Below, piece by piece: positions 45,101 through 57,400 of a stretch of DNA of 64,000 nucleotides. The translations under genes and the position numbers were made by a program. Source of the stretch: Posidonia oceanica. Taxonomy: Eukaryota; Streptophyta; Magnoliopsida; Alismatales; Posidoniaceae. Position 1 is the stretch's first letter. Every line of letters starts with the position of its first letter. Where the stretch lies: assembly GCA_037176725.1 (NCBI GenBank), contig JAZBRS010000076.1, forward strand, positions 119,493,001-119,557,000, read 5' to 3'. Below the pieces are notes generated by a model. The model was not told where the DNA came from, made no database searches, and saw only the letters and a program-made list of their open reading frames with translations.

Positions 45101-48100
45101 TCGGTCCAGACAGACGGTGTCCCGCCGGCTTGCTTCCTCGATCGAGGACAAGCCTCTCTCGCACGTCTACGTTCCGGATGGACAGAGTCTTGCCTGCTTG
45201 CTTCCTCGATCGAGGACAAGCCTCTCTCGTACGTTTTCGTTCTGGACGGATGGAGTCCCATCTGCTTGCTTCCTCAGTCGAGGACAAGCTTCCACGCGCG
45301 TCTTCGTTCCGAATGGACGGAGTCCCGCCTGCTTGCTTCCTTGGTAGAGGACATGCCTCCCTCGCGCGTCTTCGTTCCGGACAGACGGAGTCCCGCCAAC
45401 TAGCTTCTTCGGTCAAGGACATGCCTCCCTCGCACGTCTTCGGTCCAGATAGACGGTGTCCCGCCTGCTTGCTTCCTCGGTCGAGGACAAGCCTCTCTCG
45501 CACGTCTTCATTCCAGACGGACAGAGTCCCGCCTGCTTGCTTCCTCGGTCGAGGACAAATCTCTTTCACGCGTATTCGTTACGGACGGACAGAATCCCGC
45601 TTGCTTGCAACCTCTGTCGTTGACAATCCACTCACGTGCGTCTTCGTTCTGGACGGACGGAGTCCCATCTACTTGCTTCCTCAATCGAGGACAAGCTTCC
45701 TCGCGCGTCTTCGTTCCAAACGGACGGAGTCCCGCCTGCTTGCTTCCTTGTTTGAGGACTAGCCTCTCTCACGCGTCTTCGTTCCGGACGGACGGAGTCC
45801 CACTTGCTTGCATCCTCGATTGAGGACAAGCCCCACTCGTGCGTCTTCGTTCGGACGGACGGAGTCCCGCCTACTTGCTTCCTCGGTCGTGGACAAGCTT
45901 CTCTCGCGTGTCTTCGTTGCGGACGGACGAAATCCAGCCTACTTACTACCTTGGTCAAGGACAAGCCTCTCTCTTGCATCTTCGTTCTGGTCGGACGGAG
46001 TCCCAGCTGCTTGCTTCCTCGGTCAAGGACAAGCCTCCCTCGTGCGTCTTCAATCTAGACGGACGGAGTCTCGGCTGCTTGCTTCCTCGGTGAAGGACAA
46101 GCCTCCCTCGCACGTCTTCGTTCTGGACAGACGGAGTCCCGCCTTCTTGCTACCTCGGTCGAGGAGAAGCCTCTCTCGTGCATCATGGTTCTGGACGGAC
46201 GGTATCCCACCTGCTAGCTTCCTCGGTCGAGGACAAGCCTACCTCGTGCGTCTTCATTCCGGACGAACGGAGTCGCAACTACTTGCTTCCTCGGTCAAGG
46301 ACAAGCCTCTCTCGCGCATCTTCGTTCCAGATGGATGGTGTCCCACCTGCTTGCTTCCTTGGTTGAGGACAAGCCTCTCTCACGCGTCCTCGTTCTGGAC
46401 GGACGAAGTCCAACCTGCTTGCTTCCTCGGTCAAGGACAAGCCTCTCACGTACGTCTTCATTCCGGACAGACGGAGTCCCGCCTGCTTGCTTCTTCGATT
46501 GAGGACAGAATCCCGCTTGCTTGCTTCCTAAGTCGAGGACAAGCCTCTCTCGTGCGTCATCGTTCTGGACGGACGGAGTCCCATCTGCTTGCTTCCCCAG
46601 TCGAGGACAAGCTTCCGCGTGCGTCTTCGTTCCGGACGGACGGAGTCCAGCCTGCTAGCTTCCTCGGTCGAGGACAAGCCTCCCTCGTGCGTCTTTGTTC
46701 TGGACGGACTGAGTCCCGCCTGCTTGCTTCCTCGGTCGAGGAGAAGCCTCTCTCGCACGTCATCTTTCCGGACGAACGGAGTCCCGCCTGCTTGCTTCCT
46801 CGGTCGAGGACAAGCCTCCCTCGCACGTCTTCGTTACAGACGAACGGAGTCCCACTTGCTTGCTTCCTCGGACGAGGACAAGCCTCTCTCGCGCATCTTC
46901 GTTCCTGACGGACGGAGTCCCGCCTGCTTGCTTCCTTGGTCGAGGACAAGCCTCTCTCACGTGTCTTTGTTCTGGACGGATGGAGTCCTACCTGCTTGCT
47001 TCCTCGATCGAGGACAAGTGTCTCCCGTGCGTCTTCGTTTCGGATGGGCGGAGTCCTACCTACTTACTTCCTCGGTCAAGGACAAGCCACTCTCGCGCGT
47101 CTTTGTTCCAGATGGACGGAGTCCTGCCTGCTTGCTTCCTCGGTCGAGGACGAGCCTCCCTCGCGTATCTTCGTTTCGGACGAACGGAGTCCCGCCTGCT
47201 TCCATCCTCGATCGAGGACAACCCTATCTCACGCATTGTCATTCCAGACGGACGAAGTCCTGCCTGCTTTCTTCCTCGGTCGATACCACGCCTCTCTCGC
47301 GTGTCTACGTTCCGGACGGATGGAGTCCCGCCTGCTTGCTTCCTTGGTCGAGGAGAATCCTCTCTCGCGTGTCTTCGTTCCAGACAGACGGAGTCCTGCC
47401 TACTTGCTTCCTTGATTGAGTACAAGCCCCACTCGCACATCTTCGTTCCGGACGGACGGAGTCCTGCCTGCTTGCTTCCTCGTTCGAGGACAAGCCTCTC
47501 TCGCGTGTCTTCATTGCAGACGGACGGAATCCCGCCTACTTGCTTCCTTAGACAAGGACAGGCCTCTCTCTTGCATCTTCGTTCCGGACAGACGAAGTCC
47601 CATCTGCTTGCTTCTTTAGTCGAGGACAAGCCTCCTCGTGCGTTTTCGTTCTGGACTGACGGAGTCCTACCTGCTTGCTTCCTCGGTCAAGGACCAGCCT
47701 CCCTCGCGCGTCTACGTTGTGGACGGACGGAGTCCCGCCTGCTAGCTTCCTTGGTCGAGCAGAAGCATCTCTCGCGCATCATCGTTCCGGACAGACGGAG
47801 TCCCGCCTGCTTGCTTCCTCGGTCAAGGACAAGCCTCCCTCGCACGTCTTTGTTCCAGACGAACGGAGTCCCACTTGCTTGCTTCCACGGTCGAGGACAA
47901 GCCTCTCTCACGCATCTTCGTTCCGGACGGACAGAGTCCAGCCTGCTTGCTTCCTCGGTCGTGGACAAGCCTCTCTCATGCATCTTCGTTACAGACGGAC
48001 GGAGTCCCATCTGCTTGCTTCTTTAGTCGAGGACAAGCCTCCTCGTGCGTCTTCGTTCCGGACGGACGGAGTCCCTCCTGCTTGCCTCCACCGTCAAGGA

Positions 48101-48900
48101 CAAGCCTCCCATGCGGGTCTCCGTTCTGGACGGACAGAGTCCCACCAGCATGCTTCCTCGGTCGAGAACAAGCCTCTCTCATGCGTCTTCGTTCTGGACT
48201 AACGGAGTCCCACCTGCTTGCTTCTTCGGTAGAGGACAAGCCTCTCTCGTGCGTCAGCGTTCCGGACCGACGGAGTCCTGCCTAGTTGCTTCTTCGGTCG
48301 AGGACATTCCTCCCGCGCGTGTCTTCGTTACGGACAGACGTAGTCCTGCCTGCTTGCTTCATTGGTCGAGGACTAGCCTCTCTCGCACATCTTCGTTCCT
48401 GACGGACGGAGTCCCGCCTGCTTGCTTCCTTGGTCAAGGACATGCCTCTCTCACGCGTCTTCGTTCTGGACGGACGGAGTCCAACCTGCTTGCTTCCTTG
48501 GTCGAGGACAAGCCTCTCTCGCGCGTCTTCGTTCTGGACAGACGAAGTCCCAACTGCTTGCTTCCTCAGTCGAGGACCAGCTTCCTCGCGCGTCTTCGTT
48601 CCGGACGGACGGAGTCCTGCCTGCTTGCTTCCTTGGTCGAGGACAAGCCTCTCTCACGCGTCTTCGTTTCGGACGGACGGAGTCCCGCCTGCTTGCTTCC
48701 TCGATCGAGGACAAGCCCCACTCGTGCGTCTTCATTCCAGATGGACGGAGTCCCGCCTGCTTGCTTCCTCGGTCGAGGACAAGCTTCCCTCGCGTGTCTT
48801 CATTGCGGACGAACGAAATCCGGCCTACTTGCTTCCTCGGTTGAGGACAAGCCTCTCTCATGCATCTTCGTTCTGGACGGACGGAGTCCCCGCTGCTTGC
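44750..48900 (+). repeat. Block copy IV (partner about 30500-34400, offset 14.2 kb)
   Basis: Private variants match at 14221 bp (30773 to 44994, 31411 to 45632, 31957 to 46178) and at about 14425 bp further on (33250 to 47675). 14221 equals 10520 plus 3701, so this offset is what two successive block duplications would leave. Confidence 0.7.
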
Positions 48901-51416
48901 TTCTTTAGTCCAGTACAAGCCTCCTCGCGTGTCTTCGTTCCGAACGGACGGAGTCCTGCCTGCTCACTTCCTCAGTCGAGGACTAGCCTCCCTCACGTGT
49001 CTTCGTTCTGGACGAACGAAGTCCTGCCTGCTTGCTTCCTCGGTCGAGGAGAAGCCTCTCTCACGCGTCATCGTTCCGGACGGACGGAGTCCCACCTGCT
49101 TGCTTCCGTGGTCGAGGACAAGCCTCCTTCGCACGTCTTCGTTCCGATTGAACAGAGTCCCACCTGCTTGCTTCCTCGGTCGAGGACAAGTCTCTCTCGC
49201 GCATCTTCGTTCCTGACGGACGGAGTCCCGCCTGCTTGCTTCCTTGGTCGAGGACAAGCCTCTCTCACGTATCTTCGTTCTGGACGGACGGAGTCCAACC
49301 TGCTCGCTTCCTCGGTCGAGGACAAGCCTCTCTCGTGCGTCTTCGTTACGGACAGACGGAGTCCCGCTTGCTTGCTTCTTCGATTGAGGACAAGCCTCTC
49401 TCGCACGTCTTCGTTTCGGACAGACAGAGTCACGCCTACTTGCTTCTTCGGACGAGGACAAGCCTCCCTCGCGCGTCTTCATTCCGGATAGACGGAGTCC
49501 CACCTGCTTGCCTCCACGATCGAGGACAAGCCTCTCTCGCGCGTCTTCGTTCTGGACGGACAGAGTCCCGCCCGCTTGCTTCCTCGGTCGAGGGCAAATC
49601 TCTCTCGGGCCTATTTGTTCCGGACGGACAGAATCCCGCTTGCTTGCTTCCTCAATCAAGGACAAACCACTCTCGTCTGTCTTCGTTTTGGATGGATGGA
49701 GTCCCATCTGCTTGCTTCCTCGGTCGAGGACACACCTCTCTTGCGCATCTTTGTTCCGGACGGACGGAGTCCCGCCTGCTTGCTTTCTCGGTCGAGGACA
49801 AGCCTCCCTCGTGCATCTTCGTTCCAGACAGACGGATTCCCTCCTGCATGCTTCCTCGGTCGCGGACAAGCCACTCTCACGCGTCTTCATTCTTGTTGGA
49901 CGGAGTCCTGCCTACTTGCTTCATTGGTCGAGGACAAGCTTCTCTCACGTGTCTTCATTGCGGACGGACGAATTCCAGCCTACTTGCTTCCTCGGTCGAG
50001 AACAAGCCTCTCCCATGCATCTTCGTTCTGGACGGACGGAGTCCCCTCTGCATGCTTCTTTAGTCCAGGACAAGCCTCCTCGCGTGCCTTCGTTCCTGAC
50101 GGACGGTGTCCCGCCTGCTTGCTTCCTCGGTCGAGGGCAAGCCTCCCGTGCGCGTCTTCGTTCTGGACGGACGGAGTCCCGCCTGCTTGCTTCCTCAGTC
50201 GAGGAGAAGCCCCTCTCGCGCGTCATTGTTTCGGAAGGACGGAGTCCCACCTGCTTGCTTCCACGGTCGAGGACAAGCCACCCTCACACGTCTTTGATCC
50301 GGACGAATGGAGTCCCACCTGCTTGCTTCCTCGGTCGAGGACAAGCCTCTCTCGTGCGTCTTCGTTCCGGACAGACGGAGTCCCGCCTGCTTGCTTCTTC
50401 GATTGAGGACAAGCCTCTCTCGCACGTCTTCGTTTGGGACAGACGGAGTCCCGCCTACTTGCTTCTTCAGACGAGGACATGCCTACCTCGCGCGTCTTCA
50501 TTCCGGATAGACGGAGTCCCGCTTGCTTGCTTCCACGGTCGAGGACAAGCCTCTCACGCACGTCTTCGTTCCGGACGGATAGAGTCCCGCCCGCTTGCTT
50601 CCTCGGTCGAGGGCAAATCTCTCTCACGCGTATTCATTTCGGACGGACAGAATCCCGCTTGCTTGCTTCCTCGGTCAAGGACAAACCACTCTCATGCATC
50701 TTCGTTCTAGACGGACGGAGTCCCATCTACTTGCTTCCTCAGTCGAGGACAAGCTCCCTCGTGCGTCTTCGTTCCGGACGGACGGAGTCCCGTCTGCTTA
50801 CTTCCTCGGTCGAGGACAAGCCTCCCTCGAGCGTCTTCGTTCCGGATGGACGGAGTCCCGCCTGCATGCTTCCTCGATCGCGGACGAGCCACTCTCACGC
50901 GTCTTCGTTCTGGATGGACGGAGTCTTGCCTACTTGCTTCTTTGGTCGAGGACAAGCTTCTCTCGCGTGTCTTCATTGCAGACGGACGAAATCCGGCCTA
51001 CTTGCTTCCTCGATCGAGAACAAGCCTTTCTCAGGCATCTTCGTTCTGGATGGACGGTGTCCCCTCTGCTTGCTTCTTTAGTCGAGGACAAGCCTCCTCG
51101 CACGTCTTCGTTCCTGACGGACGGAGTCCCGCCTGCTTGCTTCCTCGGTCGACGGCAAGCCTCCCTCACGCGTCTTCATTCTAGGTGGACGGAGTCCCAC
51201 CTGCTTGCTTCCTCGGTCGAGGAGAAGCCTCTCTCGCGTGTCATCGTTCCGGACGGACGGAGTCCCACCTGCTTGCTTCCACGGTCGAGGACTAGCCTCC
51301 CTCGCGCGTCTTTGATTCGGACGAACGGAGTCCCACCTGCTTGCTTCCTCGGTCGAGGACAAGCCTCTCTCGCGCATCCTCATTCTTGATGGTCAGAGTC
51401 CCACCTGCTTGCTTCC

Positions 51417-54400
51417 TTGGTCGAGGACATGCCTCCCTCGCGCGTCTTCGGTCCAGACAGACAGTGTCCCGCCTACATGCTTCCTCGGTCAAGGACTAGC
51501 CTCTCTCGCACGTCTTCGTTTCGGACGGACAGAGTCCCGCTTGCTTGCTTCCTCGGTCGAGGACAAATCTCTTTCACGCGTATTCGTTACGGACGGATAG
51601 AATCCCGCTTGCTTGCATCCTCTGTCGATGACAACCCACTCTTGTGCGTCTTCGTTCTGGACGGACAGAGTCCCATCTACTTGCTTCCTCAGTCGAGGAC
51701 AAGCTTCCTCGCGCATCATCGTTCCGAACGGACGGAGTCCCGCCTGCTTGCTTCCATGGTCGAGGACAAGCCTGTCTCACGCATCTTCGTTCCGGACGGA
51801 CGGAGTCCCGCTTGCTTGCATCCTCGATCGAGGACAAGCCCCACTCGTGCGTCTTCGTTCGGACGGACGGAGTCCCGCCTACTTGCTTCCTCGGTCGAGG
51901 ACAAGCTTCCCTCGCTTGTCTTCCTTGCAGACGGACGAAATCCGGCCTACTTGCTACCCTGGTCGAGGACAAGCCTCTCTCATGCATCTTCATTCTGGAT
52001 GGACGAAGTCCCCTCTGCTTGCTTCTTTAGTCGAGGACAAGCCTCCTCGCGCGTCTTCGTTCCTGATGGACGGAGTCCCGCCAGCTTGCTTCCTCGGTCG
52101 AGGGCAAGCCTCCCTCATGCATCTTCGTTCTGGACGGACGGAGTCCTGCCTGCTTGCTTCCTCGGTCGAGGAGAAGCCCCTCTCGCATGTCATCGTTCCG
52201 GACGGACGGTGTCCGACCTGCTTGCTTCCACGGTTGAGGAAAAGCCTCCCTCGCGCGTCTTGGATCCGGACGAACGGAGTCCCACTTGCTTGCTTCCTCG
52301 GTCGAGGACAAGCCTCTCTCACGCATCCTCATTCTAGATGGACGGAGTCCCGCCTGCTTGCTTCCTTGGTCGAGGACAAGCCTCTCTCACGCGTCTTCGT
52401 TCTGGACGGACGGTGTCCTGCCTGCTTGCTTGCTCAGTCGAGGACAAGCCTCTCTTGCGCATCTTCGTTCCGGACAGACGGAGTCCCGCCTGCTTTCTTC
52501 TTCATTTGAGGACAAGCCTCGCTCGCACGTCTTCGTTCCGGACAGACGGAGTCCCGCCAACTAGCATCTTCGGTCAAGGACATGCCTCCCTTGCGCGTCT
52601 TCGGTCCAGACAGACGGTGTCCCACCTGCTTGCTTCCTCGGTCGAGGATAAGCCTCTCTCGCACGTCTTTGTTCCGGACGGACAGAGTCCTGCCAGCTTG
52701 CTTCCTCGATCGAGGACAAGCCTCTCTCGTGCGCCTTCATTCTGGACAGATGGAGTCCCATCTGCTTGCTTCCTCAGTCGAGGACAAGCTTCCACGCGTG
52801 TCTTCGTTACAGACGGACGGAGTCCCGCTTGCTTGCTTCCTCGGTCGAGGACAAGCCTCCCTCGCCCGTCTTTGTTCCGGACGGACGGAGTCCCGCCAAC
52901 TAGCTTCTTCAGTCGAGGACATGCCTCCCTCGCGCGTCTTCGGTCCAGACAGACAGTGTCCCGCCTGCTTGCTTCCTCGGTCAAGGACTAGCCTCTCTCG
53001 CACGTCTTCGTTTCGGATGGACAGAGTCCCGCCTGCTTGCTTCCTCGATCGAGGACAAATCTCTTTCACACGTATTCGTTACGGACGGACAGAATCCCGC
53101 TTGCTTGCATCCTCTGTCGATGACAACCCACTCTTGTGCGTCTTCGTTCTGGACGGACAGAGTCCCATCTACTTGCTTCCTCAGTCGAGGACAAGCTTCC
53201 TCGCGCATCATTGTTCCGAACTGACGGAGTCCCGCCTGCTTGCTTCCTTAGTCGAGGACAAGCCTATCTCACGCGTCTTCGTTCCGGACGGACGGAGTCC
53301 CGCTTGCTTGCATCCTCGATCGAGGACAAGCCCCACTCGTGCGTCTTCGTTCGGACGGACGGAGTCCCGCCTACTTGCTTCCTCGGTCGAGGACAAGCTT
53401 CTCTCGCGTGTCTTCCATGCAGACGGACGAAATCCGGCCTACTTGCTACCTCGGTCGAGGACTAGCCTCTCTCATGCATCTTCGTTCTGGATGGACGGAG
53501 TCCCCTCTGCTTGCTTCTTTAGTCGAGGACAAGCCTCCTCGCGCGTCTTCGTTCCTGATGGACGGAGTCCCGCCAGCTTGCTTCCTCGGTCGAGGGCAAG
53601 CCTCCCTCATGCATCTTCGTTCTGGACGGACGGAGTCCCGCCTGCTTGCTTCCTCGGTCGAGGAGAAGCCCCTCTCGCGTGTCATCGTTCCGGACGGACG
53701 GTGTCCGACCTGCTTGCTTCCAAGGTCGAGGAAAAGCCTCCCTCGCGCGTCTTGGATCCGGACGAACGGTGTCCCACCTGCTTGCTTCCTCGGTCGAGGA
53801 CAAGCCTCTCTCACGCGTCTTCGTTCTGGACGGACGGAGTCCTACCTGCTTGCTTCCTCGGTCGAGGACAAGCCTCTCTCGCGCGTCTTCGTTCCAGACT
53901 GATGGAGTCCCGCCTGCTTGCTTCTTCAGTTGCGGACAGGCCTCTCTCGCGCGTCATTGCTCCAGACAGACGGAGTCCCGCCGACTTGCTTCTTCGGTCA
54001 AGGACATGCCTCCCTCGCGCGTCTTCGTTCCGGACCGACGGAGTCCCACCTGCTTGCTTCCTCGGTCGAGGACACGTCTCTCTCGCGCGTCTTCGTTCCG
54101 GACAAACAGAGTCCCGCTTGCTTGCTTCCTCGGTCGAGGGCAAATTTCTCTCACGTGTATTCGTTCCAGACAGACAAATTCCCACTTGCTAGCTTCCTCA
54201 GTCGAGGACAAGCGTCTCTCGTGCGTCTTCCTTCCGGACGGACGAAGTCCCATCAGCTTCCTTCCTCAGTCGAGGACAAGCCTCCACGCGCGTCTTCGTT
54301 CCGTACGGAAGGAGTCCTGCCTGCTAGCTTCCTCGGTCAAGGACAAGCCTCCCTCGTGCGTCTACATTCTGGACGGACAAAGTCCCGCCTGCTTGCTTCC
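51417..54400 (+). repeat. Tandem pair of 1492-bp (22-monomer) units
   Basis: Variants at 51424, 51489 and 51716 recur at 52916, 52981 and 53208, each 1492 bp on. 22 monomers of 68 bp would be 1496 bp, so a few single-base deletions are shared. Outer limits are approximate. Confidence 0.8.
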
Positions 54401-57400
54401 TCGGTCGAGGAGAAACCTCTCTCGCGCGTCATCGTTCCGGACGGACGGAGTCCCGCCTGCTTGCTTCCTCGGTCGAGGACAAGCCTCCCTCGCACGTCTT
54501 CGTTCTGGAAGAACGGAGCCCCACCTGCTTGCTTCCTTGGACGAGGACAAGCCTCTCTCGCGCATCTTCGTGCCTAATGGACGGAGTCCCGCCTGCTTGC
54601 TTCCTTGGTCGAGCACAAGCCTCTCTCACACGTCTTCGTTCTGGTCGGACGGAGTCCTACTTGCTTGCTTCCTCGGTCGTGGACAAGCCACTCTCGCGCG
54701 TCTTTGTTCCAGATGGACGGAGTCCCGCCTGCTTGCTTCCTCGGTTGAGGACAAGCCTCCCTCGCGTATCTTCGTTCCGGACGAACGGAGTCCCGCTTGC
54801 TTCCATCCTCGATCGAGGACAACCCTATCTCACGCATCGTCGTTCCAGACGGACGGAGTCCAGCCTGCTTTCTTCCTCGGTCGAGGACAAGCCTCTCTCG
54901 TGCGTCTACGTTCCAGACGGACGGAGTCCCGCCTGCTTGCCTCCTTGGTCGAGGACAAGCCTCTCTCACGTGTCTTCGTTCCGGACAGACAGAGTCCTGC
55001 CTGCTTGCTTCCTCGATTGAGGACAAGCCTCTCTCGCATGTCTACAATGCGGACGGACGGAATCCCGCCTACTTGCTTCCTCGGTCGAGGACAGGCCTCT
55101 CTCTTGCATCTTCGTTCCGGATGGACGTTGTCCAATCTGCTTGCTTCTTTAGTCGAGGACAAGCCTCCTCGCGCGTCCTTCTGGACTGACAGAGTCCTAC
55201 CTGCTTGCTTCCTCCGTCTAGGACCAGCCTCCCTCGCGCATCTTCGTTCTGGACGGACGGAGTCCCACCTGCTTACTTCCTTGGTCGAGTAGAAGCCTCC
55301 CTTGCGCGTCTTCGTTCCGGACAAACGGAGTCCCACCTGCTTGCTTCCACGGTCGAGGACTAGCCTCTCTCACGCATCTTCGTTCCGGACGGAAGGAGTC
55401 CTGCCTGCTTGCTTCCTCGGTCGAGGACAAGCCTCTCTCATGCATCGTCGTTCTGGACGGACGGAGTCCCATCTACTTGCTTCTTTAGTTGAGGACAAGC
55501 CTCCTCGCGCGTCTTCGTTCCGGACGGACGGAGTCCCTCCTACTTGCTTTCTCGGTCGAGGACAAATCTCTCTCACGCGTATTCGTTACGGACAGACAGA
55601 ATCCCACTTGCTTGCTTCCTCGGTCGAGGACAAGCCTCTCTCATGCATCTTCTTTCCAGACGGACGGAGTCCCATCTGGTTGCTTCCTCAATCAAGGAAA
55701 AGCTTCCTCGCGCGTCTTTGTTCTAGACAGACGGAGTCCCGCCTGCTTGCTTCCTTGGTCGAGGACAAGCCTCTCTCACGCGTCCTCGTTCCGGATGGAC
55801 GAAGTCCCACCTGCTTGCTTCCTCGATCGAGGACAAGCCCTACTCGTGCGTCTTCGTTACGAACGGACGGAGTCCCGCGTGCTTGCATCCTCGGTCGAGG
55901 ACAAGCTTCTCTCGCGTGTCTTCATTGCGGATGGACGATATCCGGCCTACATGCTTCCTCAGTCGAGGACAAGCCACCCTCCTGCATCTTCGTTCTAGAC
56001 GGACGAAGTCGCCTCTGCTTGCTTCTTTAGTCGAGGACAAGCCTCCTCGCGCGTCTTCGTTTCGGACGGATGGAGTCCCGCCTGCTTGCTTCCTCGGTCA
56101 AGCACAAGCCTCCCCCACGCGTCTTCGTTCTGGACGGACGGAGTCCCACCTACTTGCTTCCTCGGTCGAGGACAAGCCTCCCTCGCGCATCTTCGTTCTG
56201 GACGGACGGAGTCCCACCTGCTTGCTTCCTCGGTCGAGGAGAAGCCCCTCTCGCGCGTCATCGCTTCGGACGGACGTAGTACCAATTGCTTTCTTCCACG
56301 GTCAAGGACAAGCCTCCCTCGTGCGTCTTTGTTCCGGACGAACGGAGTCCCACCTGCTTGCTTCCACGGTCGAGGACAAGCCACTCTCGCGCATCTTCGT
56401 TCTTGACGGATGGAGTCTCGCCTACTTGCTTCCTTGGTCGAGGTCAAGCCTCTCTCATGCATCTTCGTTTCGGACGGACGGAGTCCCCCTAGCTTGCTTC
56501 CCCGATCGAGAACATGCTCCACTCGTGCGTCTTCGTTCCAGACGGACGGAGTCCCGACTGCTTGCCTCCTCAGTCGAGGGAAAGCTTCTCTCGCGTGTCT
56601 TCATTGCGGACGGACAAAATCCTGCCTACTTGCTTCCTCGGGCTTGGACAAGCCTCTCTCATGCATCTTTGTTCTGCACAAACGAAGTCCCCTCTGCATG
56701 CTTTATAGTCGAGGACAAGCCTCCTCGCGCGTCTTCTTTCCGGACGGACGGAGTCCCACCTACTTGCTTCTTTGGTTGAGGACAAGCCTTTGTTGCGCGC
56801 CTTCGTTCTGGACAGACGGAGTCCCGCCTACTAGCTTCTTCGGTCAAGGACATGCCTCTCTCGCGCGTCTTCGTTGCGGATAGACGGAGTCCCGCCTGCT
56901 CGCTTCCTCGGTCGAGGACATGCCTCTCTCGCACGTCTTCGTTCTGGACGGACAGAGTCCCGCCTGCTTGCTTCCTCGGTCGAGGACAAATCTCTCTCAC
57001 GCGTATTCGTTACGGACGGACAGAATCCCACTTGCTTGCTTCCTCGTTCGAGGACAAGCCTCTCTCGTGCGTCTTCTTTCTGGACGGACGAAGTCCCATT
57101 TGCTTGCTTCCTCAGTCGAGGAAAAGCTTCCTCGCGCGTCTTTGTTCCAGACAGACGGAGTGCCACCTGCTTGCTTCCTTGGTCGAGGACAAGCCTCTCT
57201 CACGCGTCTTCGCTCCGGACTGACGGAGTCCCGCCTGCTTGCTTCCTCGATCGAGGACAAACCCCACTCGTGCGTCTTCGTACCGGACGGACGTAGTCCT
57301 GCCTGCTTGCCTCCTCGGTCATGGACAAGCTTCTCTCGTGTGTCTTCGTTGCGGATGGACGTTATCTGGCCTACTTACTTCCTCGGTCGAGGACAAGCCT

